Assembly: GCF_003254625.1 (NCBI RefSeq)
Contig: NZ_QJRJ01000075.1
Location: 62,001 to 126,000, forward strand
Origin: Flavobacterium ginsenosidimutans
GTDB lineage: Bacteria > Bacteroidota > Bacteroidia > Flavobacteriales > Flavobacteriaceae
Length of the DNA stretch: 64,000 nt
Direction of reading: 5' to 3'
Part shown: in pieces, positions 24,819 to 33,148 of the stretch
How positions within the stretch are numbered: position 1 is the stretch's first letter
How the letters are laid out: each line of letters begins with the position of its first letter
Notes under the pieces: generated by a model
Seen by the model: only the letters and a program-made list of their open reading frames with translations
Told to the model about the DNA's origin: nothing
Database searches by the model: none
Made by a program: the position numbers and the translations under genes

Positions 24819-25601
24819 ATGAATATCGAAGCGGTAAACAAAAGCATCCAACCACAAAAAGACCAACTATTAAACCACTCATTATACAATAAGATTCAAA
24901 ACATAGATGACTTACACAGCTTTCTAGAAACTCACGTTTTTGCTGTTTGGGATTTTATGTCACTTTTAAAAGCATTACAAGCCAAACTTACCTGTACAAC
25001 AACGCCTTGGTTTGCTACCAAAAACTCTGAAACTCGTTATTTAATTAATGAAATTGTTCTTGCAGAAGAAACAGATTTAACGATCGACGGAAGAAGACAA
25101 AGTCATTATGAAATGTATTTAGAAGCAATGGAAGATTGTGGAGCTGATACAACTGGAGTTTTAAGCTTTTTATCAGAAGTACATTCCCTTCATAATATAT
25201 TTGTTGCAATCAAACAAAGTTCACTGCACCCAAATGTAAAATCGTTTTTAGACTTTACTTTTAGAGTAATCGAAGAAGGAAAACCACACGAAATTGCCGC
25301 AGCATTTACCTTTGGAAGAGAAGATTTGATTCCGAGTATGTTTACTCAGATTTTGAAAAATTTCCAAAAAAACCTTCCAGAAACAGATTTAGCAAAATTG
25401 CTTTATTATTTTGAAAGACATATCGAATTGGATGCCGATGAACATGGACCAATGGCAATGCAAATGATTACAGAATTATGTGAAGAAGATGCACAAAAAT
25501 GGAAAGAAGTAGAAGAAGTTTCAATTCTTGCCCTTGAAAAACGCATTGGACTTTGGAATGCCATCGAAGAAGAAATCATGATGAAAACCGAAATGGTTTA
25601 A
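24819..25601 (+). CDS. DUF3050 domain protein
   Basis: A 260-residue soluble, mostly helical protein of the DUF3050 family, thought to have a heme-oxygenase/TenA-like helical fold. Recognised from FLETHVFAVWDFMSLLKALQ, the TTPWFATKNSETRYLINEIV segment and ERHIELDADEHGPMAMQM. His and Glu residues in FVAVWD, EIVLAEETD, and ELDADEHG could bind metal, as in related di-iron folds, but that is inference. No signal peptide. Single gene with its own promoter; function unknown. Confidence 0.85.
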   Translation: MNIEAVNKSIQPQKDQLLNHSLYNKIQNIDDLHSFLETHVFAVWDFMSLLKALQAKLTCTTTPWFATKNSETRYLINEIVLAEETDLTIDGRRQSHYEMYLEAMEDCGADTTGVLSFLSEVHSLHNIFVAIKQSSLHPNVKSFLDFTFRVIEEGKPHEIAAAFTFGREDLIPSMFTQILKNFQKNLPETDLAKLLYYFERHIELDADEHGPMAMQMITELCEEDAQKWKEVEEVSILALEKRIGLWNAIEEEIMMKTEMV

Positions 25602-25667
25602 AATCCAAATCCACATATTTAACGTAACTATTTGTTTAAAGCCACTAGAATCTAATTTAAACAAATT

Positions 25668-26426
25668 ATGAAACCACATTTTAAACAAATAGTTACCGTT
25701 ATTCTTTCAGTATTTCTTTTGAGCTGCAATTCAGATGAAACTGATTCTAAACCTACAACCACTACTCCACCCGTTGTAAACCCTCCAACAACGCCACAAC
25801 CGCCAATTCCAAGTTCCGTAAATTATTTAGCCTTAGGCGATAGTTATACCATTGGTCAAAGTGTATGCGCTACATGCCGTTTTCCAGAGCAATTAAAGAC
25901 AAGTTTAAACGCAATGTATTCTAGTACCATTTCGCTTAAAATAATTGCTACAACAGGCTGGACAACATCCAATTTAATTTCAGCAATTAATTCTCAAAAT
26001 CCAGAATCCAATTATGATTTGGTAACACTTTTAATTGGAGTAAACAATCAATATCAGCACAGAAATTTTTCAGTTTACGAACAAGAATTTCCAGAATTAG
26101 TCAATAAAGCCATAATGCTAGCCAAAGGCGATAAAAAAAATGTTGTCGTTATTTCTATTCCAGACTATGCGTATACTCCATACGGACAAGCTCTTGCAGG
26201 AAATCAAAGCAGTACAATTTCAACAGAAATCGACCAATACAATACCTTTGCCGAGAAATACTGCAACAACAATCAAATCGCTTTTGTATCCATTACAGAT
26301 ATTACACGTCAAGGCCTTAATAATCCAAGTTTGGTTGCTTCCGATGGCCTTCATCCTTCAGAAATCGCATATAAAATGTTTGTAGACAAGATGATGCCGA
26401 AAGTCAAAATAGCTTTGCAGAATTAA
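25668..26426 (+). CDS. SGNH/GDSL hydrolase lipoprotein
   Basis: Exported esterase-like lipoprotein of 252 residues. The lipobox LLSC follows a hydrophobic stretch, then a Pro/Thr-rich linker (about residues 25-50). Catalytic blocks: ALGDSYTIG (block I, nucleophile Ser), GVNNQY (block III Asn), and SDGLHPSE near the C-terminus (block V Asp and His). Gly of block II lies near TGWTTSNLI. All four SGNH residues are present, so an active esterase or lipase at the outer membrane is likely; substrate unknown. Confidence 0.92.
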   Translation: MKPHFKQIVTVILSVFLLSCNSDETDSKPTTTTPPVVNPPTTPQPPIPSSVNYLALGDSYTIGQSVCATCRFPEQLKTSLNAMYSSTISLKIIATTGWTTSNLISAINSQNPESNYDLVTLLIGVNNQYQHRNFSVYEQEFPELVNKAIMLAKGDKKNVVVISIPDYAYTPYGQALAGNQSSTISTEIDQYNTFAEKYCNNNQIAFVSITDITRQGLNNPSLVASDGLHPSEIAYKMFVDKMMPKVKIALQN

Positions 26427-26467
26427 GTTTTTTTTCAGAAGCTGAAAAACTCATTTTCAAAAGTACG

Positions 26468-26544
26468 TTTAGTCCCGCTATCCGCTTTATCTTTTGTTCT
26501 GAACCCCAGAACAAAAGGATACCGCTTCTATCGGGGCTAGATTA
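26468..26544. repeat. 77-bp structured repeat family B, copy 1
   Basis: Begins TTTAGTCCCGCTATCCGC and ends ATCGGGGCTAGATTA. A central hairpin has arms TTTTGTTCTG (26492-26501) and CAGAACAAAA (26507-26516) with loop AACCC. The same 77-bp frame is found at 32854-32930 with a changed but still paired stem. Copy 1 lies between convergent genes. Confidence 0.85.
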
Positions 26545-26581
26545 GAACTTTTGTTTTCAAAAGAACCAATAAAACCAAAAC

Positions 26582-27601
26582 TCATCTTTTAGTTTTCCAA
26601 ATAAAACCATCCAATAAATAATGCGTAAACTGAGGAACAGTCAACAATGGAACTAGTAAAATCTGCCAGCTCGAAAAGTCAAAATTCGTAACGCTGATGT
26701 TTTCATTCCAAACAAAAAGTTCCCAAAGAAATTCTTCGGAAAAAGCAATTAAAAGAAGGATTCCAACGTAAATCAAAAGCCCTTTATATTGTTTCAAGAA
26801 AGACAAACGCCCCAATTCTGATTCCGATTTTCCATCAATTTCTTTAAAATAAACCAAAGCCATATATGGAATTCCATGCGAAACGACATTCAATAAAGTA
26901 AAAATCAAATCATCGTTAAAATAAACAATTCCGAAATACCAAGACAAAGCAGTTCCTAAAATAATACTGTTTTTTGGAATATTAAAAATCTGATTTTGAA
27001 TAGATTTTATCGTGGTATAAACAACATATAAAATCAAAATGCTGATATAAATCCAAAATAGAATTTCTAAAATAAGCTGGTTTTCAAACCTAAAAAACTC
27101 ATTTTCTACAAACCAGTTGAACTTTCGCTTAGACGAAAAAAACCAATACAACATCGGGTATCCCGTTGAAGCATAAATCGCCAGATTATCAATCCAAATC
27201 GAAATTTTAGTTTTTACTTCTTTTCTGGCATACAATCTCATGAATCCATATTGCTGTCTGATGAAGTGAAAAACAGCAACGTAAGCCAAAAATGACCAAA
27301 AGACTAAACTTCCAAAAGAGAAAAGCACAATTCCCGTAACAAAACAAAAAAGAGGCAAAAGAATCAATCTTCTTTTCTGTTTCTGAAATTCATCGGCAAC
27401 AAAATAGGTTTTAAATAAAGTCGCATAAACGTGCGCTACGTCTATAAAAACAATAAGGAAAAGCCAAGTATAAAAAGAATAATTCTCCTCAATTTCAGCA
27501 ATATAATCCTGAAAAATAAAGATTATCGCCAGCACAAAAAATGACGGCCCGATAATAAAAGTTAAATCGGTTTTGGCTTTATGAATCCACGGTTGTTCCA
27601 T
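26582..27601 (-). CDS. Unrecognised polytopic membrane protein with four spaced His
   Basis: A 339-residue inner-membrane protein with about eight to nine predicted helices. I do not recognise a family with confidence. Notable are histidines near membrane edges: His57 (DVAHVYATLF), His112 (FHFIRQQYGF), His242 (VSHGIPYMAL) and His327 (PQFTHYLLDGFIWK), which could bind a metal or heme. It is the last gene of the polyamine-like operon and overlaps the FAD oxidoreductase gene by 23 bp, so it may be its electron or membrane partner; that is inference. Confidence 0.75.
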   Translation of the reverse strand: MEQPWIHKAKTDLTFIIGPSFFVLAIIFIFQDYIAEIEENYSFYTWLFLIVFIDVAHVYATLFKTYFVADEFQKQKRRLILLPLFCFVTGIVLFSFGSLVFWSFLAYVAVFHFIRQQYGFMRLYARKEVKTKISIWIDNLAIYASTGYPMLYWFFSSKRKFNWFVENEFFRFENQLILEILFWIYISILILYVVYTTIKSIQNQIFNIPKNSIILGTALSWYFGIVYFNDDLIFTLLNVVSHGIPYMALVYFKEIDGKSESELGRLSFLKQYKGLLIYVGILLLIAFSEEFLWELFVWNENISVTNFDFSSWQILLVPLLTVPQFTHYLLDGFIWKTKR

Positions 27602-29210
27602 CTAAAATCTCATTTACAACATTAATTCCTTGATGAAAAGCTTCTTCAAAAATGGAAATTCCAGACAAATCAGTATGCGCGAAATAAATCTTTTTTTGAA
27701 TATTTTGTTTTGCTTGTTTCTTGGCTTCGCCAAAAATAAATCCTGGCGCAGGCGAAATCATTCCGTGTCCTAAAAGGAAAACTTCTATATCTTCTGTATA
27801 TTCTTCAAGATCTGAATGAGCGATTTTCAAATCATTCAAAACAAATTGTTTCCAATATTCTTTGTCTTTTTTATAAAGCTCTTTTCTTGTCTTCTTCAAA
27901 TCGGCAGACGAAAAACTGAAATAATACGTAATAACTTTTTTATCCTGAACCTGATTTAAAGTCTGATGCTGATCGTAAACATAACCCAAACCTTTAGAAC
28001 CATAAATGACATTATCCCAAGACAGTGGAAAACTATTATTATCGGGAAGTTCGTCCACAATTAGAGTTGCTAAAAGCCAAGGCGTGTAATGAAAATCTTT
28101 TGTAAATGCCTTTCGATCCTGAATCAAATACTGATTTACAAATTGCGGAGAAGCCATTATCACTTTATCTGCAATAATTTCAACAGAAGTTTTTGTAGCA
28201 TTGTCAAAAGCTTTTGCAATTACTTTTTGGTTGACGACCTTCACTTCATAAACCAAATGATTTTTTAGAGATTTATCTTCAGTATATTTTTTTAAATGAG
28301 TTGCAAGACGTGCATTTCCTTCTGGCCAAGTTAAAACGCTGTCGTGTTTTTCGGGCGTACTATCTTGTTTTCTTCCTGCAAAATAATGAATTCCAGCCCA
28401 AGCCGAAACATATTCAATTCCTAATCCAAAATCGTCTTTACAGCAATAATCGATGTAGTTAAACAAAGGTTCAGAAGTAAATTTTTTTTCTTTAAACCAT
28501 TGTTTCATTGTGATTTTGTCTAAACTTCTCGTCTTTTCATCTTTAGAAGAAAGGTAAATCGGAATATCAAATAAATACTTTTGATCTTCTCCTTTTCCAG
28601 ATCTAAAAAGATCCATTTGTTTAAAAAATTGGTCAAACTCTAAATCATCAGCAATCGAATTTCCATTTTTTGGAACAACGCCTTCTTGCCAGTTGTTTTT
28701 GTAAAACAAACGTTCGTCTGGAGCAAAAGTCAATTGTAATTCGTCAAAAATGGGAAATCCTTTTTCGTTATAACCTAGAATTATTTTTTCTTCTTCTAAA
28801 AAATGAAGCAATTCTTTATCTTGAAAATTTGGCAAAGGCAAGTAATGCGCGCCCAAAGGATATTTCGAATATTTATTTTCTCCGTTTGAAGAATTTCCTC
28901 CCAAATGATTTTCCAATTCTAGCATTAAAAAATCTGAAATTCCTCTTTTCTGAAATTGTCGTGCAGCGCTCAAACCCGAAATTCCGCCTCCAACAATTAA
29001 ATACGGAATCTGAATTTGTTTGGTTGGTTTAGGAAAATCTTTAATCCATAAACGATGTCCAAGTAAATGTTTGGTACCAGATAAACGAATCATCATCACC
29101 GCAATTTTATCGGAACAAAACTGCAGAAACGGAACCGCAATTAAAGCCGCACCAACTACTTTTAAAAAACTCCTTCTGGATTTATTGCAGTTTTCCCCAC
29201 TCTTCATCAA
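27579..29210 (-). CDS. Tat-exported FAD-dependent amine-oxidase-like protein
   Basis: Flavoprotein of 543 residues. A Tat signal SRRSFLK (Arg12, Arg13) precedes a hydrophobic stretch, then a Rossmann motif LIVGGGISGLSAARQF (72-87) and an ELENHLGGNS segment of the flavin amine oxidase/phytoene desaturase class. The C-terminal FAD patch FAHTDLSGISIFEEAFHQG is present. It should act folded in the periplasm or at the membrane. It overlaps the spermidine-synthase-like gene by 29 bp; oxidation of a polyamine-like product is a reasonable but untested idea. Confidence 0.87.
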   Translation of the reverse strand: MMKSGENCNKSRRSFLKVVGAALIAVPFLQFCSDKIAVMMIRLSGTKHLLGHRLWIKDFPKPTKQIQIPYLIVGGGISGLSAARQFQKRGISDFLMLELENHLGGNSSNGENKYSKYPLGAHYLPLPNFQDKELLHFLEEEKIILGYNEKGFPIFDELQLTFAPDERLFYKNNWQEGVVPKNGNSIADDLEFDQFFKQMDLFRSGKGEDQKYLFDIPIYLSSKDEKTRSLDKITMKQWFKEKKFTSEPLFNYIDYCCKDDFGLGIEYVSAWAGIHYFAGRKQDSTPEKHDSVLTWPEGNARLATHLKKYTEDKSLKNHLVYEVKVVNQKVIAKAFDNATKTSVEIIADKVIMASPQFVNQYLIQDRKAFTKDFHYTPWLLATLIVDELPDNNSFPLSWDNVIYGSKGLGYVYDQHQTLNQVQDKKVITYYFSFSSADLKKTRKELYKKDKEYWKQFVLNDLKIAHSDLEEYTEDIEVFLLGHGMISPAPGFIFGEAKKQAKQNIQKKIYFAHTDLSGISIFEEAFHQGINVVNEILDGTTVDS

Positions 29211-30714
29211 AATAGCGTACTAAAATCTGGTTGTCTAAACGATTGATTTCGATTTCATTGGAAATCATATCGTTTGTAAAATAATTGAAACGATCAAATT
29301 GATAATTGTAGAATTTCAATTTGTCTGCTTTTCGGTTTACGGTATTAAAAGTAGTTCCAAAACCGTTTATGGCAATTGTATAACCCCATTCTCCAAATGA
29401 CGGAACGTAAGCATGATACGCATCTACCTGCGGAAAAACTTGCATAACTGTTTTATTGATACACCAAAAAGATTTTGGTGCAAAATAGGGCGAAGTAGTT
29501 TGAATAACCACCGCAGCATCAGGTTTTAAAATGGTTTTTATAGTCTGATAAAAATTTAGCGAATACAATTTCCCTAAACTATAATTTGACGGATCTGGAA
29601 AGTCGATTATAGCAACATCAAATTGCTCTTTACAGCTTTTTGCCCAAATATAGGCATCTGTATTGATTACGGTAACTTTAGGATTGTTGAGCGAGTTTTG
29701 ATTAAAATTGGTTAATACAATATTGGTTTTAAACAACTTTGTCATTCCTTCGTCCAAATCGACTAGAGTTACTTTTTCAACGTCTTTGTATTTCAGGATT
29801 TCACGAACTGCCAAACCATCGCCTCCGCCCAAAACCAAAACATTTTTAACGTTTTTAGCCATCGACATTACCGGATGCACTAGAGCCTCATGGTAACGAT
29901 ATTCATCTGCAGAACTGAATTGCAGGTTGTTATTTAAATAAAGCCTGTAATCGCTCTTATTATGCGTTAAAACAATACGCTGATAGGGTGTTGAATTGGT
30001 ATAAATAATATTTTCTCCGTACAATTTCCCTTCTGAATAGGCTAGAATATCATTCGAGAAAACAAAAACAGCCAGTAATAATACAAACGAAAAAATGGCT
30101 TTTGCTTTCAAAAAATAAACATTTTTCAGTTCTCCCTTCAGTAAAAAACACAAAACAATAGCAATGCTCACATTAATCATTCCGAAGAAAAGAGAAGTTC
30201 CCATAATACCTAATTTTGGCACTAAAATTAATGGAAACAAGATCGAAGCCAGCAAAGCTCCGATATAATCAAATGTAAAAACATTCGAAACAAGGTCTTT
30301 AAATTCAACCCTGTCTTTTAAAATATTCATTAATAGCGGAATCTCCAATCCGACCAAGAAACCTGTTACGAAAACGAATAAATATAAAATGAACTGAAAT
30401 GAACCAACACTTTCAAACAATAGAAATAAAACCACCGAACTCAAACCTCCAATAAGTCCAACCAGTATTTCGATTTCTACAAAAGTGTTGAGTAGATTTT
30501 TATGGAAAAACTTTGAAAAAAACGAACCTATACCCATCGAAAACAGGTATACGCCAATAATAAACGAAAATTGTTTTACCGAATCGCCCAATAAATAACT
30601 CGCCAAAGTTCCTGCAACCAATTCGTAAATTAGTCCGCAAGTGGCAATTATAAATACGGCAAAAAGTAAAAGAAATTCAAACCTAAGAAATTTTTTACCC
30701 ATGAATTGCGGCAC
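29182..30714 (-). CDS. Membrane spermidine-synthase-like aminopropyltransferase
   Basis: A 510-residue protein with seven or so N-terminal helices (about residues 12-225) joined to a Rossmann aminopropyltransferase domain. The latter has the decarboxylated-SAM motif VLGGGDGLAVREIL, then VTLVDLDEGM and the acidic AIIDFPDPS segment. Soluble SpeE is about 290 residues; the membrane part is what sets this subfamily apart and places the active site at the membrane surface. The operon also encodes the SAM decarboxylase that would supply its donor. The acceptor could be a membrane-associated amine rather than putrescine. Confidence 0.9.
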   Translation of the reverse strand: MPQFMGKKFLRFEFLLLFAVFIIATCGLIYELVAGTLASYLLGDSVKQFSFIIGVYLFSMGIGSFFSKFFHKNLLNTFVEIEILVGLIGGLSSVVLFLLFESVGSFQFILYLFVFVTGFLVGLEIPLLMNILKDRVEFKDLVSNVFTFDYIGALLASILFPLILVPKLGIMGTSLFFGMINVSIAIVLCFLLKGELKNVYFLKAKAIFSFVLLLAVFVFSNDILAYSEGKLYGENIIYTNSTPYQRIVLTHNKSDYRLYLNNNLQFSSADEYRYHEALVHPVMSMAKNVKNVLVLGGGDGLAVREILKYKDVEKVTLVDLDEGMTKLFKTNIVLTNFNQNSLNNPKVTVINTDAYIWAKSCKEQFDVAIIDFPDPSNYSLGKLYSLNFYQTIKTILKPDAAVVIQTTSPYFAPKSFWCINKTVMQVFPQVDAYHAYVPSFGEWGYTIAINGFGTTFNTVNRKADKLKFYNYQFDRFNYFTNDMISNEIEINRLDNQILVRYFDEEWGKLQ

Positions 30715-30910
30715 TAATAATCATTGAAATTCCAATGATAAATGCTGCCAAAACAATGGCAACAGCAACATTATTTTTTTCTACAACTTCTTTCCAAGTA
30801 TTTTCTGGAGTAAGTTTTTCGATAATATAATAACCGATTAATAAAATAACTATTCCTAAAAAAGAATAAATAATCGAATTTACTATAGGCTGTGCGTGAA
30901 ATAATTCCAT
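30695..30910 (-). CDS. DUF350 small membrane protein
   Basis: A 71-residue protein with two membrane helices (SIIYSFLGIVILLIGYYII and AVAIVLAAFIIGISMII), matching half of the DUF350 (YjfL) repeat pattern, including the Glu/Asn-rich loop between them. Single-repeat forms probably dimerise. It overlaps the next gene by 20 bp. DUF350 genes are often linked to SpeD, DUF4178 and spermidine-synthase genes in bacteria, as here. Confidence 0.85.
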   Translation of the reverse strand: MELFHAQPIVNSIIYSFLGIVILLIGYYIIEKLTPENTWKEVVEKNNVAVAIVLAAFIIGISMIISAAIHG

Positions 30911-30924
30911 ATTGATTGATTTTT

Positions 30925-31104
30925 TTATTTGTGGTAAAAACGGTTAAACGATGTTCGGCTTCCTGCCGTGCTGTATTTTTCGGTTGTTTCGCAATCGCAA
31001 ATTCGGTTTCCTGCAAGAGTAAAGTACATATAAACTCCAAAGCAGAAAAATCCAATTGCCAATGGAGCCCAATTATTGCTGAAGAAATCAGAAATTCTTT
31101 TCAT
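30925..31104 (-). CDS. Small Cys-containing membrane protein
   Basis: A 59-residue ORF read from the gap between DUF4178 and DUF350. It starts MKRISDFFSNNWAPLAIGFF, has one membrane helix (about 14-33), a CDC pair directly after the helix (NRICDCETTEKY) and a basic C-terminus (SRTSFNRFYHK). Start is 6 bp downstream of the DUF4178 stop and its stop is 14 bp before DUF350, so it fits the operon exactly. No family recognised. Confidence 0.75.
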   Translation of the reverse strand: MKRISDFFSNNWAPLAIGFFCFGVYMYFTLAGNRICDCETTEKYSTAGSRTSFNRFYHK

Positions 31105-31110
31105 ATTAAT

Positions 31111-32337
31111 TTATTCGTAAGTCGAGTAGGAACTGTCTGCCCATCTCTTTTTTTCAAATTGATTTCTAAAATAACGTACTATAAAGTAAATTACAATCAT
31201 TCCAATAATAACTAACCAAGCATTTCTATTTGAAGGCTCGTTCCAAACAACGCTGACCTCCATTTCACTGTTAGAAAGATCTTCTGGAGCTTTCATTGGT
31301 GTTATTAAAAGATGATATTTTCCGCCTTTGACTCCGCAAATATTAAATTTCTCAGACTGACTCCCCTCTGTCCAAGATTCTCCATCAGAATAGCCGTAAT
31401 AGTATTCAATGTCTTTGTTAGCGTAAATTTCGTCGCTGGTATCTTCGTTTATTAAAGCAACATTTAAGTTTGCCCAAGAATTGTTAACGCCAGTCGAAAC
31501 CTTTATCGTCATAGGTGCTGACGCGCCATTTAAGGTAAACGACGGACTTGTCATTTCTTTATTATCAAATTCGCTGAATTTAATTCTACTGTTAAAAACA
31601 TTCTGCTGCACTTGATCTTTATAAATGTACCAGTTTGCCGTTATGATCAGCAAAGCAAAAAGACAGAAAATAACCGCTGTATTTCTAAGATCAAAACGAG
31701 ACGGCTGAATCATGCTAATACCTGACTGATACGGCAACTCTATTCCTTTAAATGCTCTTTTGATTTTATTTTTGCTTACATATTCTCCATGAAAAGCAGT
31801 TTGAACATTATTCATTTTTTCGACCGAAACAAGGTACGGCGGATTTATAAATTCAGCCAAATGCGTTTTTTTATTCGGAATCTGGAAATCAAAAAAACCT
31901 TTTGCATTAATTATGTCAGCATCCGAATGTTCAAATAAATCATAATCTCTTCCATCATATTTCAGAACTTTAGTTCCTTTTTTGATATCGTCAATCTTTT
32001 CCATTTCGGTAAGCATCATCCAATGCCCATTTGAAAGCGACAGATAAAGAAATTCTTTTTCTTTGTTTTGCAAAATAAACTCCGTCCAAGCATAATCAGG
32101 ATAGACATTTTTCCTTAAAATACCCGTCACTGTATACTCGATTCCATTTAAGAAGCCAGTATCGCCAATTGCCAGCGGACAATCATTAAAAGGCGCTTTA
32201 TATTGCGATTTTCTCCGAAATTTCCCCTCATCATCAACGCCGTAAACGCTGAAACATGTAGGACAAACAAAATTTACTACCTCAAAACCAACCTCTAATT
32301 CGGTTTCTGTATTACAGTCGTAACAAGGAATCTTCAT
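31111..32337 (-). CDS. DUF4178 protein with zinc ribbon and two membrane helices
   Basis: A 408-residue membrane protein. Residues 1-30 form a zinc-ribbon with CxxC pairs Cys5/Cys8 and Cys25/Cys28. A DUF4178 beta domain follows (about 45-190, FLNGIEYTVTGILRKN and WTEFILQN). Membrane helices are at about 224-244 and 375-395, flanking an external domain of about 125 residues. It lies 3 bp after the SpeD gene. DUF4178 is a recurrent partner of polyamine-type genes; biochemical role unknown. Confidence 0.85.
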   Translation of the reverse strand: MKIPCYDCNTETELEVGFEVVNFVCPTCFSVYGVDDEGKFRRKSQYKAPFNDCPLAIGDTGFLNGIEYTVTGILRKNVYPDYAWTEFILQNKEKEFLYLSLSNGHWMMLTEMEKIDDIKKGTKVLKYDGRDYDLFEHSDADIINAKGFFDFQIPNKKTHLAEFINPPYLVSVEKMNNVQTAFHGEYVSKNKIKRAFKGIELPYQSGISMIQPSRFDLRNTAVIFCLFALLIITANWYIYKDQVQQNVFNSRIKFSEFDNKEMTSPSFTLNGASAPMTIKVSTGVNNSWANLNVALINEDTSDEIYANKDIEYYYGYSDGESWTEGSQSEKFNICGVKGGKYHLLITPMKAPEDLSNSEMEVSVVWNEPSNRNAWLVIIGMIVIYFIVRYFRNQFEKKRWADSSYSTYE

Positions 32338-32340
32338 ATC

Positions 32341-32706
32341 TTATCGGTTAATTTCAAAATCTTTAATAATTTCTGCATCAAAATAAGCCACATAATCAGC
32401 CATTACGGCGCGCACTTTTCCTGAATTATCCTGAAGATAATTACACAAATAAACATCCAAAGTAAGCTGATTGTATTCTGGCCAAGTGTGTATACAAATA
32501 TGTGATTCTTTAAGGCAATACGAAATCGTAAAACTATCGTTATCAAAGTCATGAACAACAGCTCCAACCTTCTCAAGTTCGTATTTTTCTAAAATGGAAT
32601 TAGTAACCGCGACAAAACCTTTGCTATTGGTAAGCTTCGAAATTTCGCCGACATGTAAAGTAACCAGTTTATGCAATCCTGGCGAATAAGGAGGTAAATC
32701 CATCAA
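32341..32706 (-). CDS. speD: S-adenosylmethionine decarboxylase proenzyme
   Basis: Pyruvoyl enzyme that makes decarboxylated SAM, the aminopropyl donor. At 121 residues it is the short bacterial/archaeal class 1B type. The self-cleavage site is Glu67-Ser68 in LKESHICIHTWPE; Ser68 becomes the pyruvoyl group, His73 and Cys88 (DVYLCN) occupy the same spacing (+5, +20) as the known processing residues of Thermotoga SpeD. It leads the seven-gene operon ending at 26582. Confidence 0.94.
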   Translation of the reverse strand: MMDLPPYSPGLHKLVTLHVGEISKLTNSKGFVAVTNSILEKYELEKVGAVVHDFDNDSFTISYCLKESHICIHTWPEYNQLTLDVYLCNYLQDNSGKVRAVMADYVAYFDAEIIKDFEINR

Positions 32707-32853
32707 ATTATTTATATTACACAGGAGCCAAATATATAATATTTCTAGAATAAAATAATGTGGAAAACCGTATTTTGAAAATAACTTTTTAGGACTATGT
32801 ATTTATGATTTTTTCTTTTTTTAAGAAGCCAGAATTTTGGTTTTCAGTACGGC

Positions 32854-32930
32854 TTTAGTCCCGCTATCCGCTTTATCTTTTGTGGTGAACCCCACCACAA
32901 AAGGATGCCGCTACTATCGGGGCTAGATTA
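32854..32930. repeat. 77-bp structured repeat family B, copy 2
   Basis: Same ends and length as the copy at 26468. The central stem is TTTTGTGGTG (32878-32887) with CACCACAAAA (32893-32902), loop AACCC. It lies downstream of tRNA-Ser and upstream of speD, so it could end the tRNA transcript. Confidence 0.85.
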
Positions 32931-33001
32931 TACGTTTTGGTTTTATAAGGCATAAAAAAAGTCCAGAATTCCATTTTATGAAACTGCGGACTTTTATCTT
33001 G

Positions 33002-33088
33002 CAGAAAGGAAGGGATTCGAACCCTCGATACAGTTACCCATATACTAGCTTTCCAGGCTAGCTCCTTAAACCACTCGGACACCTTTCT
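33002..33088 (-). tRNA. tRNA-Ser (anticodon GGA)
   Basis: An 87-nt class II tRNA on the minus strand. Acceptor stem AGAAAGG (33082-33088) pairs with CCTTTCT (33003-33009 complement), discriminator G at 33002. Anticodon loop CTGGAAA gives GGA, reading UCU/UCC Ser codons; a long variable arm is present; T loop GGTTCGAATCC is canonical. The 3' CCA is not encoded. No integrase is nearby. Confidence 0.95.
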
Positions 33089-33148
33089 ATTTTGGTCTGC
33101 AAATAACACAAAAAAATCTGACTTTACAAAAGTAAAGTTGCAGTTACT

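Noticed and set aside
30771..31055. 94-codon minus-strand ORF
   Set aside because: Overlaps DUF350 and the 59-residue membrane protein in another frame and has no coding character of its own.
33002..33088. tRNA-Ser as an island attachment site
   Set aside because: No integrase, no direct repeat of the tRNA 3' end found nearby, and neighbours are ordinary chromosomal genes.
32873..33109. 78-codon minus-strand ORF
   Set aside because: It runs through tRNA-Ser and the 77-bp repeat; the tRNA fully explains the sequence.
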